Positions 14,676-15,051 of a stretch of DNA of 15,051 bases are shown in pieces. This DNA is from Ruminococcus sp. UBA3855. Its GTDB lineage: Bacteria > Bacillota > Clostridia > Oscillospirales > Ruminococcaceae. The DNA lies in the NCBI GenBank assembly GCA_002392545.1, contig DGHF01000237.1, positions 1-15,051 of the forward strand, written 5' to 3'. The position numbers and the translations under genes are program-made. Numbering within the stretch: position 1 is the stretch's first letter; each line of letters starts with the position of its first letter. Under the pieces are notes generated by a model, which saw only the letters and a list, made by a program, of their open reading frames with translations, was not told where the DNA came from and did no database searches.

Positions 14676-14708
14676 AAAGTCGCTCTCCATTCCAGAAAGC
14701 GACTTTTT
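14676..14708. terminator. Bidirectional terminator between the HEAT-repeat gene and pnp
   Basis: A perfect 9-bp stem (AAAGTCGCT 14676-14684 with AGCGACTTT 14698-14706) around a 13-base loop. A T5 tract (14704-14708) follows on the plus strand and an A tract (14671-14674) on the left. It ends the plus-strand operon and the convergent pnp transcript. Confidence 0.9.
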
Positions 14709-14712
14709 GTGA

Positions 14713-15051
14713 TTACTTGTTGTTCTTTTTCTTATTGGCAATGTCTCTCAGTGCTTCCTTGCGTGAAAGATTGATTCTGCCCTGCTTGTCAATCTCAATG
14801 ACCTTGACAACAATTTCGTCACCAATTTCCACAACGTCCTCGACACGCTCTACTCTACGGTCTTCCAGCTGGGAAATGTGTACCAGTCCATCCTTACCCG
14901 GTGCAATTTCTACAAATGCGCCGAAATTCATCAGGCGGACTACTTTTCCCTTGTAAATTGCTCCAACTTCGGGGTCGTTTGCAATTGTCTCCACAATCTG
15001 GATTGCCTTCTTGACATTCGCCATGTCCAAACCGCTGACAAATACGTTACC
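14713..15051 (-). CDS. pnp: Polyribonucleotide nucleotidyltransferase (PNPase), C-terminal part
   Basis: The last 112 residues of PNPase, the phosphorolytic 3'-5' exoribonuclease of mRNA decay. The reading frame is open to the window edge. The first visible residues (GNVFVSGLD then MANVKKAIQIVETI) are the end of the KH domain. The S1 RNA-binding domain follows (VGAIYKGKVVRLMNFGAFVEIAPGKDGLVHISQL...) and then a short basic tail ending NKKKNNK. The gene is truncated only by the window boundary. ATG or TTG codons near 15030 are internal and not real starts. A free-standing S1 protein would share the S1 part, but the KH remnant and the MANVKKAIQIVE linker favour PNPase. Confidence 0.9.
   Translation of the reverse strand, partial: GNVFVSGLDMANVKKAIQIVETIANDPEVGAIYKGKVVRLMNFGAFVEIAPGKDGLVHISQLEDRRVERVEDVVEIGDEIVVKVIEIDKQGRINLSRKEALRDIANKKKNNK

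Overview
The window looks like chromosomal DNA of a low-to-moderate GC Clostridia species (Bacillota), probably a Ruminococcus-like member of the Oscillospiraceae. The main clues are a PPi-type phosphofructokinase, ECF sigma factors with membrane partners, a Pro/Thr/Glu-rich surface protein, strong SD sequences with GTG and TTG starts, and consensus sigma-A promoters. All six promoters reported have a 17-bp spacer. No tRNA or rRNA gene, IS element, integrase or CRISPR array is visible. The genus is an inference from style and gene content.

Left edge (1-388): no gene. It holds two nearly identical consensus promoters firing leftward out of the window, each followed by a related leader, and one promoter firing right into the phosphofructokinase gene (389-1618). 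Next come two adjacent ECF sigma-factor cassettes (1770-3210 and 3304-4814), separated by a terminator. Each has a sigma factor overlapping a single-pass membrane protein gene: one has a long Pro/Thr/Glu-rich outer stalk, the other a DUF4179-like anti-sigma architecture. A strong promoter at 4893-4921 then drives patatin-like lipase, PC4/YdbC-type ssDNA-binding protein and smpB (4960-6602), ending in a terminator.

Minus-strand block (6646-11577): read in the direction of transcription, a promoter leads into a DUF1848 protein carrying a CX3CX2C cluster. Fifteen bases later comes a 1099-residue protein that combines an SF1 (Upf1-like) helicase, a Vsr/DUF2726-like PD-(D/E)XK nuclease and, in my reading, a C-terminal Rossmann methyltransferase-like domain. 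A 123-residue protein of unknown function with its own promoter follows. This block is the most unusual part of the window and the best candidate for an undescribed defence or DNA-processing system. It sits between housekeeping genes with no sign of recent mobility.

Right part (11625-14708): a divergent promoter with a very short leader drives a YkgJ-type Cys-cluster protein, adenylosuccinate lyase (purB), a DUF3592-like membrane protein and a HEAT-repeat protein. Each overlaps the next, and the run ends at a terminator shared with the convergent 3' end of pnp (polynucleotide phosphorylase, S1 domain), which leaves the window on the right.
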